Source: Chaunax sp. Z400
Taxonomy: Eukaryota; Chordata; Actinopteri; Lophiiformes; Chaunacidae
Assembly: GCA_037577475.1 (NCBI GenBank)
Contig: CM075186.1
Span: forward strand, 4,463,501-4,527,500
Length of the DNA: 64,000 nt
Direction of reading: 5' to 3'
In this document: positions 43,843-55,129 of the stretch, one piece after another
Numbering within the stretch: the first letter of the stretch is position 1
How the letters are laid out: the number at the start of each line of letters is the position of its first letter
The notes under the pieces: model-generated
Seen by the model: the letters and a program-made list of their open reading frames with translations, nothing else
Told to the model about the DNA's origin: nothing
The model's database searches: none
Made by a program: the position numbers and the translations under genes

Positions 43843-46690
43843 AAGGATTCAGTGTTAGCTGAATGGATGAATATTGTAAATATTCTCTCTACAGTTCTCT
43901 GAACAGCAGGATCTGTCAATAACATGTGCAGAGCTGACAATTATTTGATTAACTCGTCATCCATCCCTTTATCGATTTGCTAGTTTAATTAACTGGTAAA
44001 TTGCAATTATGAGTTACTTATCAAGTAGGCATGACTGATTTTGACAACCAGATGAATAGATTTTTATATTAAACTCTCAGACGTCTTTGCGAAAATTTTT
44101 GCTTGTGATTAATGTGACAGAAATATACTTCTTACGACTTGAGAACTGACACAATTTTAAAGAACACAAGCTGTGAAAACAGTAGAAATTTTAAAAATGA
44201 TGAGGAACAAGAGGTAAAGGTGGAAGATGAGGTTGTGAAATGTCAGAGCACATATCTCACATCTCACAAAACGCCTAAACAGTAACCACACACGAGCAAA
44301 CTCTCATGGACACACAAACACACAGTTCAGTAAACACACTACAGAGCATGAAAGTGGATGAGTTAGCCTGACGATACAAGAGAGTGGAACATCTAGCATC
44401 CTCAAAGATTTTTAGGTTTTGCACGAGTAAATTAATGAATCAAATCGATTTGGATGCTCCTAGTGTGAGATGGAAGTTTTTTACACTACAGGATGAAATT
44501 TCAACGTAAAGTCAACATTTGAATGATTATTTATTGGAATTTTGACAAATAAACCAAATCCTGTGTAAGAATGCAAACTGACACCTCTATTGTGACTTTG
44601 TTCATATCCGGAATCCTGTTGTGACCATACAGTATGCTGTACTGTGCTGTGCCAAATAAAACTTGGAATCATCTGTCTCTGTCAATTTATTGTCCTGGTG
44701 TGCAAAGCTATCACATTTTACCCAGGAGGCATTGGCATGTTTTATTCAGCATCTGTAAAGGGCTCTTTTCATTACATGTACTCACTCATTTTCTGGAAAC
44801 ATCATCTTTCCCTGGAGCTGTTAAATTTGAGGTAAACTCTCCAAGCCAGAGGAACAAACCTGGCATTTAGTTTGTTTTTACCCTCCTGTGGAATCAAACT
44901 GTGAAAAAACACACAGTAAATAGACCCTTCATTGGCCTCTACAGCGACTACCTTCATCACTACAGCCACCGCAAACAGATCTGCTTGGTGTGTTTGTGTA
45001 CAACAGGGAGAGCAGCCCTGTATGTATATAAGTTAAATTGCATGTGTATATGCATCTATGTGGCGTGTGTGTGTCCACCCATGTTTGGTCAGCAGGTGTA
45101 AATAGGACGTGTTTATTAAACCTGTTGGTCATATAATCACTGGGACTTCTGTTCACACTCAGATGCAGGAGGGCGTAGCGACATGTTTGACTCCACTCAT
45201 CTAAAAGTGCATCGTGCTCAGACAGAAGGACGCTGTTTGCATACAGTAGCTGTTTTGTATGGGTCAGTGACCCATCTCACCTCTCTAACCTGGCATTCCT
45301 GTTTGGACTGTAAATGAAACTTTAGGGCGCATTTAGAGCTCACCAACCAGTGGGAGTGGGCTCTCAAAGAACCAGTAAAAATGTGAAGAAGTGTTTCACA
45401 GATGTAAATCAAGAAATTAAAACAATTCTGAAGATGTTATTAATTTCAGATATGATGACGCCATGACTGTAAGAATGGCCTTTTAGTTGCTCTTTCAGTC
45501 CAAAGCAAATTTTCAAATATCTCAACAACCACACAATAGATGAGATTTGGTACAGATGGGCCCCAGAAGATAAATACTTTGGTGAGATCCTAGCACAACC
45601 CACAGATCAATATTTCCACTTAAGTTCTAGTCTGGTAGACTTTTAAATTGGAGGAGGAACACCTGAGTTGGTGGCAAGAGTAACTGGCTATAAGCTTTAT
45701 TTTGCAAGCCATCTGTTCTCCTGATGTAAGCAGCTTTAATCTAATTGATAAAGACACAAATGGCAAACTGTTATAAAGTTCAAAACAATAGTAAGGTGAA
45801 TTCAGCCTTACGTGATTGTCTTCACCATCTCTACCTGTATTCATGGCGTTCCCAGGGGCGTTGAAACAATGCTGATTCTCCAGTCTCTTCCAACACAGGC
45901 CCTGTGTGTTTACCAACCTAATTCCCATAACTTTGAATACATGTGACATTCTTACCATCAGATTACAAGCCAGTGTCTGACATAAAGTTGGCTCATTTCT
46001 TCTAACACATGTACCTCATCCAGAAACATCTTTATAGTAGTGCTTTTATTTATTTGTAGAAAATCATGCAAATTCATAGACATTTACTTTGTATAATGAA
46101 CAAAAACAGGTACTTTTATGTAATGAAACACTGTTCCTTCTTTCACAGTGGATGTAAACGAGGTGGTTTGAATTTTACAATACATATATTCACTCATAAC
46201 TTCTGCTTTCTCCATCACACAGCATTACCCATATGAAAAACAGATCCATTACACTGAATAAAATGGGATACACTGATATTTCAGGGGATAAAGACAGATT
46301 TGAGCATATTCTACATTGTTAGAAAGAGTCTGTGGTGTTATTAATTGGGAATAATGGAAAAGAAAACTCTCCCTCAACAATCAAGGTGGGCTTTATCAAG
46401 GCAACTAAAGGTTTCCTCTTGTGATATGAGGCGCCTGAGACTAAATGTTTAAACGTTAGATGATGGGATCCAATATTGTGGACGGAGCTGCTAAAAAGAC
46501 AATGAAAACATAAACACAGGGTCGATGAAGGATTGAGGTATTGTTGAGCAGTGATTGAAAATTGATTTGAATATGAAGGTATTTCTAAAATTGGCTTGAC
46601 TTGATTTGTGAGGAAAATCTGCAGCAGAAATAACAGAATCCACAAAGTTGGGAGGGATTTTCTACAGAATTTTGTTGAGGTTAGGGGTTT
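43843..46690. other. Intergenic between acan and hapln3
   Basis: AT-rich; only short frames. An AATAAA with GT-rich follow-up is at 44,655. I see no other structured element. Confidence 0.5.
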
Positions 46691-46699
46691 GGGTCAGGA

Positions 46700-47210
46700 C
46701 ATTAGACTATCTGGCCAATAGTATGTGGACACACCAGTGCATATGCTTGAATCTTTCAAATAGATTCAAGATCTGTCTTCTACAGTGAGACGAACAACAG
46801 TTCTTTCCCATTTCAGATGTGTTTGTAGCATTCAAGGTGAACTGCAACAGTCACTGTTGGGCAACACATGTAATCCGTCACAGCCCCGTCCTGCCTTTCC
46901 ACCTCAAGTTCACATAGATGTGCGATTTGGCGTTGTGACGACCTCCATGGCCATAACAGAGGCGGAACAAACAGACAGCCTAGAACGTTGGGGCGAAATA
47001 AAGGCCAGGCCTGCCTTGAAAACACTGTGTCAGTGGAGCTTTGAGCTTTACGCCACTCAGTGGGTGTAACCGCATCGACTTCTACCTACGGTGACGTCAC
47101 GTGTGCAGCATCTATATGTGGTGTGCTTCCACCTCTATGGCAACAGTTTGGGAAAGGATCAAATCCCTACATGTGAGAATGGTGAGTGAATTAGAGCAAA
47201 TTCCTACAGA
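46700..47210. mobile_element. Decayed Tc1-like element (ends only)
   Basis: The start near 46,708 ('actatctggccaatagtatg') is the known end motif of a fish Tc1-type family, and 'gtttgggaaaggatcaaatc' near 47,146 resembles its internal end part. The middle is not recognisable as transposase. It lies just downstream of the hapln3 stop. Confidence 0.5.
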
Positions 47211-47619
47211 CAGGAATCAAAGAGAGCCTTGAAGAGAGCCCTCACAGAGGAGTGGAGTGTAGTTATAGCGGCATATTAATGGCCATGGGTTTGGAATAAG
47301 ATGTTCAGTAATTGCACATGCATGTAATGTTTGCATCCACATATACATCTGGACATATAGCGTAGCATTTTGTCTAAGTACAAGTGGCATCACATCATGA
47401 ATGTACATAATCTGACCATTGAATATAGTGGAATAGTAGTAGTAAAGTATACTGAGACAGTCTTAGGGAGCTTGAGAGTGATTAGTGTTAGTAAGTGGTG
47501 TTTTAAGTGGCTATAAGTTAAATTGCTTCCAGGCTACAGCTAATGCTAACCTCTCAAACAGAGATTTGAACCAGTACACTGTTCGAATGGCTTATTTGAT
47601 TTGTGTTGAGACAAAGAAT

Positions 47620-47897
47620 CTACCGACAACAGTACACATCAAATGTCTGGCTCAGAGGGGGGAACCCAAAACTACGCACCCCAGGTGCTGTTGAGCCGCA
47701 GTTAGTTCGGGCCCTTCTGATAGGATATCGCACACTCCCGTCAGCCAACCAGCCGGCAACACAGTGGTCCAATCCCATCAGCCTCCAGGCCACATACACC
47801 TGGCCTACTTTGGCAATCTGACTGCCATCATTAACACAAGCCTGGACTGCTTCTGTGAAGTTGAGCTTGGTCGGGTTGTTCAGTAAGTACACGGTCC
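47620..47897 (-). CDS. hapln3: hapln3 exon: Link module 2 and stop
   Basis: TVYLLNNPTKLNFTEAVQAC to SFGFPPLSQTFDVYCCR, with TAG at 47,622-47,620. The terminal YCCR differs from the usual YCYR and the last two or so residues of mammalian HAPLN3 are absent. Acceptor TTTAG. Confidence 0.94.
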
Positions 47898-49232
47898 CTA
47901 AAGCAAGAGAGAAAGTGAAGAGATTGTTATGTGGAGATAGATTATATTTAGGTTCAAAATGTTCCCACACACTAATGCTGACCTGTGATGGAGGCTGAGA
48001 AGCAGAAGGCATCATAGAGGTTGAGGAGGCGATCTGGCCGGCCGTAGTTGCGCAAACCAGGAGCGAATCGCGGGCCCCCACATTTGTCACGTGGGTTTGT
48101 GATTGGATACTGAACTGTGCCATCAGCCAACCAGCCAGCATTACACCAGTCTAGCCCCTCCTCCCACGCTGTGAAGAGCTGCTCAAATGTGGCCAGAGTG
48201 GCTTCCTGATTCTGGCATGCTTTTTGGGCACTAAAGAAGTTATACTGGTAGCGTCCTTTCTGGCCGTAGTAGGGGAACACCACACCTGTGTAGGGATGAT
48301 AAACATGTTATAACAGTTTGTTCGATGCTGAGATGCATTGTTGTGCCTTGCATCTTTGAACAAGAAACATGAGTGATGATAATGTTAGGGCACCTGCAGC
48401 CGTGTGGGATTTTTTGCATTTGCAGTTCAAATGCTGAAAATGTCTTTTAAAGGTGCATAAATAGAATAAGGAGGAGGACTCCAGGCTAACAGACACACAG
48501 CCCTGACATGCTATCAACTTAAAATGTTGTTATAATGATCTCGTTTTCTCATTATGATTGATTTAGCTGTCACTTTTTACCAGTTGACTTCATCTGTAAC
48601 TTTTTCTGCTATTTGGAAAACAGCTGCAGAGACAGAACAACACAAAAAACACTGTTTACTCAGCTCTGTGGCTTGACAGAGCCACCAATAAGGTTCTTGG
48701 GGTTTTTCCCTTTTACATTACATGTTTGCCATTTGACTCATGATAAAGCACACTGATAAATGCAGCATTAGAGGTAAATCAACACTATTGGGGACCAAAG
48801 CCTGCTGCTGCATTGCATTGTGTAGCATAAATTGTTAGAGCATTTTGCCATTCCGGGCCACACACTAATTAGTCAGGCATATCACAGCAGGTGTTTTTGT
48901 TTAGCTGTAGTGATGCCACTGATTATGGTATATCCAGGAGAGGAACAGATTAATAGGAGTTTCCTGTTCATCTAATTTGAATAGTATTTACCAAATTGTT
49001 GACTACAAATGCTCATCCAAGGCTGCACTATCAAACATCCAACTGTACCTTGGCTCCAGACTCTCAGGGGCCCTGAATACCTTATACTCATTGTGTCTCA
49101 GTTGGTTTCCAGTCATTTGATCGGTTGGACATTAGGTAATAATCACTACTAAAGCAGAACTGAAATGATTGTGGCCAAAATGGCAGGCATGCGGTAATAT
49201 TTATAGTAACATCTCACCATCATCAATACCCT

Positions 49233-49326
<94 letters not shown>

Positions 49327-51617
49327 TGCTCACCCTGCAGCCCCAGCTCCACCGTCACACTCTCGTCCTCCAGGCCATCAATCACCTCACAGCGGTATAT
49401 GCCTGTGTCGTTGACTTGCAGCTCATTGATGACTAGAGACAAGTCGCCTGGTGCTGAGCGCCTCAGCCGCACGCGGCCCCGAAAGTTCCCATAGCTGCGG
49501 TGACGGTCACCCATGGCGACCATGACCTCAGTTTCCCTGGCGGAGGCTACAGAGAAAACACCTGTACTGATGGAGTTGGAAGGCAACCGGGACCATTTGA
49601 CCCGGGTCCTGCGTGGTGTGGCCGGTACAGGCTCGTAACGGTAGTGACAGGGAAGGATGACGCTGCTCCCGGTGATGGCCGACACTGCAGGCTGCGTTGA
49701 TTCCACATGGAGACGAACGGCGTTGGAAAACACTAGAAAAGACACAAACAATAGAATCCTAATCTGGTGTTGATGGGATTATTTACAATCATGATTAAAG
49801 ATACATCTCTCTGAGGTTGGGTATTTAATAACTGCTGTGTGGAATTGTAGCACTAGACTGGTCAGGTACTGGTGGTACTGGTTTAATATGGTTAAATGGC
49901 TGCTGTGAAAGAGGCCTAAATGTCTTCCAATTTTATGACATCAACTTTATAGCCTATTGTAGATACAACACATTTGTTTTTCTGTTTGTAGACTATTTAC
50001 ATGTACTGGTTTATAAAAATGTATATACTCAACTATTTTGTAGCAACAGGAAACATTTCAAAATCCCTCAGAGAGCACATACCTCTGCCAACACCATTGT
50101 CACTAAAGTTTGAATAACTGGAAAATAGTGATGTCACCATGATGATGTCGCTTTACTTGGATCTGCCTCACGCCAAATTAAGAGGTATCACCTAATTCCT
50201 GGACCTGGAAACCTGCTCCTAATGTTTGGATTCATGTGTTTATCAGTAGTTTATGGCTGATCCAGATCTATTTGTCATCTAGATGTAACTTCTTACCTTT
50301 CACAGATGCATGAAATCCATGACTCTGATTCCACATTATCTCAGCTACATATTGGTGGCAGTGTCATGTCCCTACCCCTCTCTGCTACCGTAATGTGACC
50401 CAATACATATTTCCTCCCTCCAAACATATAGATTTTAATCTCCCAAATCCAGACTGTGATCCAGATCTGGATCCAATTGCACACGGTGGTGGAACATCAT
50501 GAGTTGTCCAAGCATGAGTATTTGTATTATTTTTCATAATATTGCTAAATGTTTTGTAGTGGACATCACTGCATTAAAAACAGACAGGACTCTGTAGTGG
50601 ACATCACTGCATGGGCTCAGGAATACTTCCAAAAGCCATTGTCTGTGAACTCAGTTTGTCGCTGCATCCACAAATGACAGATGAAACTCCACCATGCAAA
50701 GAGGAAACCGTATATAAACAAGATCCAGAAACGCATTCATTGGGCTGGAGCTCATTTAAGATGGACTGAGGTGAAGTGGAAAACTGTCCTGTCGGACGAG
50801 TCAATCCGGTCCATCCGGGACCATCCGGCTTGTTATCAGTGCACAGCTCAGAAGCCAGCATCCGTGATGTATGGGGGTGCATTACTGCACATGGCATGGG
50901 TAACCTGCACATTTGTGAAGGCACCATTAATGCTGAACCATATAAACAGGTTTTGGAGCATCATATGCTGCCAAGTAGACAACGTCTTTTTCAGGGAAGG
51001 CCTTGTTTATTTCAGTAAGACAATGTCAAACCACATTTTGCATATATTACAACAGCATGGCTCCGTAGGAAAAGAGTCCGGTGCTAAACTGACCTGCCTG
51101 CAGTCCAGACTTGTCACGCATTGAAAATATTTGGAGCATTATGAAACTTAAAATAGGACAAAGGAGACCCAGAAATAGAGCAGCTGAAATCCTACATCAG
51201 ACAAGAATGGAAAACATTCCACTCTCGAAATGATGTTGTTGTAAAAAAGAGGAGGTGATGCAACACAGTGGTAAACATGACCCTGTCCAAACTTTTTAAA
51301 AATGTGTTGATGGCATCAAATTCTAAATGAGGATATAATTTTCAAAAACAATCAAATTTTTCTGTTTCAACATTTGAAATGTTGTCTTTGTGCTATTTTC
51401 AATTACATATGAAGTTTCAATGATTTGCAAATCATTGCATACTATTTTTATTTACATTTTACACAGCATCCCAACATTTTTGGAAACGGATTTGTAATAT
51501 GACGCAAACTACCCATGCAAATTTAAATAAACACAGTGGTGCATGTTTGAACCCCTTGAGTGTATTTGAAGAGTTGAAGAAGAAGAAGAAGATTAATAAA
51601 ATGTTAAATTTCTTGCA

Positions 51618-51656
<39 letters not shown>

Positions 51657-51802
51657 AAACAGGACCTACTTTCCCGGCTACTCTTCCCGTTGCTGATGTC
51701 CTGGTAGTGGAAGCCGTTGCTGAAGGTGAGGGTCCTGCCGTGACCGCCGGGCAGCAGCAGGTACAAGCAGGTGGCCAGCAGGGGGCGCAGCAGACTGATC
51801 AT
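47620..51802 (-). CDS. hapln3: Hyaluronan and proteoglycan link protein 3 (4 coding exons, about 370 residues)
   Basis: Secreted link protein that binds hyaluronan and aggrecan G1 and locks the complex. Coding exons on the minus strand are 51802-51670 (133), 49732-49334 (399), 48285-47983 (303) and 47897-47620 (278), sum 1,113 bases. Order: signal peptide (MISLLRPLLATCLYLLLPGG), short N-terminal segment, Ig V-set (VILPCHYRYEP ... YRCEVIDGLEDES), Link 1 (CNAGWLADGTVQYPIT), Link 2 (CVAGWLADGSVRYPIR). HAPLN3 rather than HAPLN1, 2 or 4 is chosen from the Ig block VILPCHYRYEPVPATPRRTR, from YRCEVIDGLEDES, and from adjacency to aggrecan, as in human 15q. Length matches the family. Transcribed towards acan. 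Confidence 0.95.
47983..48285 (-). CDS. hapln3: hapln3 exon: Link module 1
   Basis: 303 bases, phase 1 to 1: GVVFPYYGQKGRYQYNFFSA, FEQLFTAWEEGLDWCNAGWL and YDAFCFSASIT. It is one exon here, whereas the same module of acan is split 175 + 128. Confidence 0.95.
48286..49333 (-). other. hapln3: hapln3 intron 3 with (CA)n
   Basis: A (CA)n tract of about 85 bases (49,235-49,321, one G interruption) starts 12 bases inside the intron from the donor. Otherwise nothing recognised. Confidence 0.7.
49235..49321. repeat. (CA)n microsatellite next to a hapln3 donor
   Basis: Read in gene direction it is (TG)n, beginning 12 bases after the exon border. Confidence 0.97.
49334..49732 (-). CDS. hapln3: hapln3 exon: Ig V-set domain
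   Basis: 399 bases, phase 1 to 1. The cysteine pair is in VILPCHYRYEP and GIYRCEVIDGLEDES, the Trp in RVKWSRL. Acceptor TTCTAG, donor GTGAGC. The first codon forms across the junction. Confidence 0.95.
50620..51500 (+). mobile_element. Tc1/mariner-type transposon remnant in hapln3 intron 2
   Basis: A decayed transposase frame is followed by a typical 3' flank ('gatttgcaaatcattgcata', 'tttatttacattttacacag', 'cccaacatttttggaaacgg'). The left terminal repeat is not recognised. Confidence 0.75.
50681..51265 (+). pseudogene. Tc1-like transposase pseudogene
   Basis: Homology moves between frames: WAGAHLRWTEVKWKTVLSDE from about 50,740, then GCITAHGMGNLHICEGTINA and RQRLFQGRPCLFQ about 50,875-51,015, then AYITTAWLRRKRV and EQLKSYIRQEWK. 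Stops and frameshifts break it at several points, so it is inactive. These blocks cover the catalytic DDE region of the family. Confidence 0.8.
51619..51653. repeat. (CA)n tract next to the hapln3 signal-peptide exon
   Basis: In gene direction (TG)n, starting about 17 bases after the donor at 51,669. Confidence 0.95.
51670..51802 (-). CDS. hapln3: hapln3 exon: signal peptide and N-terminal segment
   Basis: ATG at 51,802-51,800. A hydrophobic run LLRPLLATCLYLLLPGG is followed by HGRTLTFSNGFHYQDISNGK. Acceptor TTTAG puts the exon start at 51,816 with 14 untranslated bases. Donor GTAGGT. Confidence 0.92.
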
Positions 51803-52441
51803 GACGCTGTTCTCTGCTAAAGGACCACAATAAATACACCTCATTTTATTTAGCTGCCATAAATACCTGGAGGAGGACGCTGTGAAATCAGACAGGAGAC
51901 TGTGTTGTTTAACAGTCACAAGTAAATAAACAAAGCTCCAGATTTCATTTGATACAAGAAAATTAATAAACTAGCCTTGTCAAAAAAATCTGTGAAGCCT
52001 AATAACTCAAATATGACTCTCTGGACACGGACTTTTGATTATTAAGTATTTATTTATTCTTTTATCTATTTCGGCTACTGATTTACACATTCCTGCAATA
52101 AAATAAACTTTTCAATGCCTAAATCTACAAAAAAAATTATAAAGAATTAAGTGCAATGTAATAGCTTGTCATGTACTTCGATTATATGCCTTGCAGAAAC
52201 AGAGTAAACTTTTCTCACATCTAATATCTTTCCTGAAATTCCCTTTTTCTTCTCTCCACTTTGAGTTTTAAATTTATTCACAAGCTACGACTACAATAAT
52301 GATTCTGCGTCTTTAATGCCTCATGTAGAACATGAAGCACATTTTAAGTTGAAACTTGAAAAGCTTGAAAAAATAACTTGAAAAGCGCCTCATCAAAGTC
52401 TATTTATGGGGAAGAAATCTCAAGTCGTAAAAGTCACTCAC

Positions 52442-52550
52442 AGATTAGCAGTTGTCCGCCTGGCGTGTCTTCAGCTCTTGCTCTCCTCATCCTCTGCTGC
52501 CTCGCCGCTCACAGCACCGTCTTCTCATTCACGCAAAGTGACGTCACATG
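52442..52550 (-). promoter_or_regulatory. hapln3: hapln3 untranslated exon 1 and promoter with CRE
   Basis: On the minus strand a consensus donor (GCTAATCT followed by GTGAGT) ends a putative first exon at 52,442. A perfect palindromic CRE (TGACGTCA) lies at 52,539-52,546 in a CpG-containing stretch about 100 bases upstream of that donor. The transcription start is inferred to lie between. No TATA box seen. Confidence 0.5.
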
Positions 52551-52599
52551 ACGAGGCATCCTGTTTGAGGTGAACGCAGCTCCAATGGTGACCTCATTG

Positions 52600-54773
52600 T
52601 GCACGAGCCCGTCATTTAAAATGCTCAGACAATTAGCTGTAATGAAAGTACAAATGATGAATAAAAATCCTGCACTGAAAATGTTATTTATGTGATACTC
52701 AGGACTCAGAGACTGCTACACCAAAAACAGACATTTATTATCAATGCATAAAATTAAAATAAAAAAACTTGGCAGCAACACAGTTCCACTACAAGGAATA
52801 ATTACAGCTAATTATGAAGGAGAGATGGTGAAAGTTTTAGAATTAAAGTATAAATCAAACAATAAATGATTAAGCAAAGAAAATTAACTGTAGGGGCTGG
52901 ATTGCACCAGCATGGGGTCAGTGTAAAGTTATAGATGAAAAGAAAAAAATATGTAGGCAAATTATTAATAAAACATCACTTCACACAGATCAATTCAAAT
53001 CTAATTAAAACTATTCTACACTGCTCAGATTTACCCAGGGTGCTAAGGTGACTCAAACAAACACACTAACAAACACATGCAAAATGGCCATTCCAACATT
53101 AGATTCCTCACTAGTAATGAGTATCACATGATCATGTTGGCTTTAGTGTAATGAGGAAAATTTACTTTAATTATTTCTAGAAAATCTGTGATTCCCCCAC
53201 TGCTATAAAAAAAACTCAGTTAGTGCTGATGTGGATGGACTAAACCCCCATCATAGGTGAATGTGAGCAAAATGACACAAAAATGTTTAAAAAAAGAAAG
53301 AAAGAATCAAAATGAGGGAACCAATTATGAGATGCACACATTTAGGGTCCTTATAAAGCATGTGTGAAATTTCATTGAATTCTGTCCATCGGTTATTGCC
53401 CTAGCCACAATACGTATGCACGTACACACAAGGGTAAACCCTTTGGCAGGGGCATAAAAAGTAAAATTACTCAATGTACCAAAGTGAAAAGTAACTAATT
53501 ACTCTCACCCAAGTTATGTATTGAAGTAGAGTTTTGGTTCCTTTAATGAACACTGTGAAAAAAGGAAACAAAGGATAAAGAAGATAATGGATCCATACAA
53601 CAATGGAAGGTTAGTGTCATTTACAGAACTACAAGAAAAGTAGGAAATCCCCTGTTTGTAGATAAGACATCTGTGTCATCAGAAGATAAGCTTTACAGAT
53701 GGGGACGAGATATACAGGAGGCAACCTCAGAAAAGGAAGGTATGTCAGAGGGCTCAAACACAAAAAAATGATTTTTTGATTCTGATTTTAAAACAAATCA
53801 TCAAAACTACATACTAACACATGCTTTAAACGTTACGATGCTAAAGGAGCACGGCCACTGCTACGGGGAATGTAATGTAGGAAAAACTAACATCTATCAT
53901 AAAGGAGAGTTGGGAGTTTTTGAAAACATCTCCGGCGTTTCATGTCATTTTCAGATAAACTTTTGGTAATGATCCAGCTCAGGGTGAATTTAGAAAATGG
54001 AGCAGCCCATGTAGATTTCTGCACTGTAGTGGCCATCTGTATACTTACATTTGTTTTAATGACTGTGTTTTTATTTTCTTGCCTATGATGCTAAACTGTA
54101 TTTGTTCATTGTTGAAAAGCAGAGTTTTGGAGAATTTACATATTACTTGAGTATTTCCATTTTATGCTACTTTATGCCTCTGCTCTTCTATTTTATGAGG
54201 ATATGTTATCCTTTTTACTCCACTATAATTGTGATCTCTTTTCAGATTCAATCTTTTAAACAAAGCATATAATAACGTATAATGAAATACTATTTTATTT
54301 GTGAAATACTGAACCAATGGTTTCCAAAATTTCATAAACTTTTAAAAAACAAACGCTCTATCTGGAAACCCTTGTCCCGTTTCAGGATTTCCTCTCTAAA
54401 CCTCTCAGATGATTCTTCCCTCTCCCATTAATCATCTCACGACCCCTCAGAATTAGCTTGGGGTCTTCTGGAGGGGCCAGAACCCCAGGTTGAGAACTAA
54501 AATATGAAGAAGTTCAAACTACCAATCACAGTAGTAAAATTCTGTTTACACATTTGAAATATAATAATGTCATATAATAACATGTCAGTCACAGGAGATA
54601 TGTTAATGCAGAACAAGTATTTTCACAAATACTCTCGATACTTTGGTGCATTTTGCAGATAATACTTTTATTTGAGTTGATTTCTGATTGCAGGACCATT
54701 ACTGTTGTATTGTCCTTAAACTTGAGCAAAGTTGTTACCAATTATCTATACAATAGTAATATTATCAATATAG

Positions 54774-54819
<46 letters not shown>

Positions 54820-55120
54820 TTTATAAAGATTATAACATGAGGAAACTTGGGAGTTTGTGCCAGCTAATTACTCTTGTTCAGATAAATGATCTTTCATGTG
54901 TATAAAAACTTCCCATTTTAAGTTTTACATACAAAGAATCTCAAACAAACGTTGTGGCAACCAGTTACTTTTTTTGTTTTAAAGAAATTATCATATGTAT
55001 AGAAAAGAATTATTTTATTATAATTATTATTAAAGAATTATCATATGTATAGAAAATTCTGTTTGATTTGAGTTGATCTACTTCAAATTTCAAACAACAA
55101 AAGAAACGTGCCAACTGGTT
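52600..55120. other. Intergenic, no gene supported
   Basis: AT-rich. Contains a (TA)n tract at 54,775-54,818 and, near 53,330-53,460, a fragment typical of dispersed fish repeats. Nothing coding recognised. Confidence 0.5.
54775..54818. repeat. (AT)n microsatellite
   Basis: About 44 bases of AT repeat. Confidence 0.95.
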
Positions 55121-55129
55121 ATCTTTTTA

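Noticed and set aside
47092..47103. CRE plus E-box (TGACGTCACGTG)
   Set aside because: It lies inside a decayed transposon downstream of hapln3, away from any promoter, so a regulatory role is not supported.
47485..47821. Plus-strand frames over the last hapln3 exon
   Set aside because: Shadows of the minus-strand Link module.
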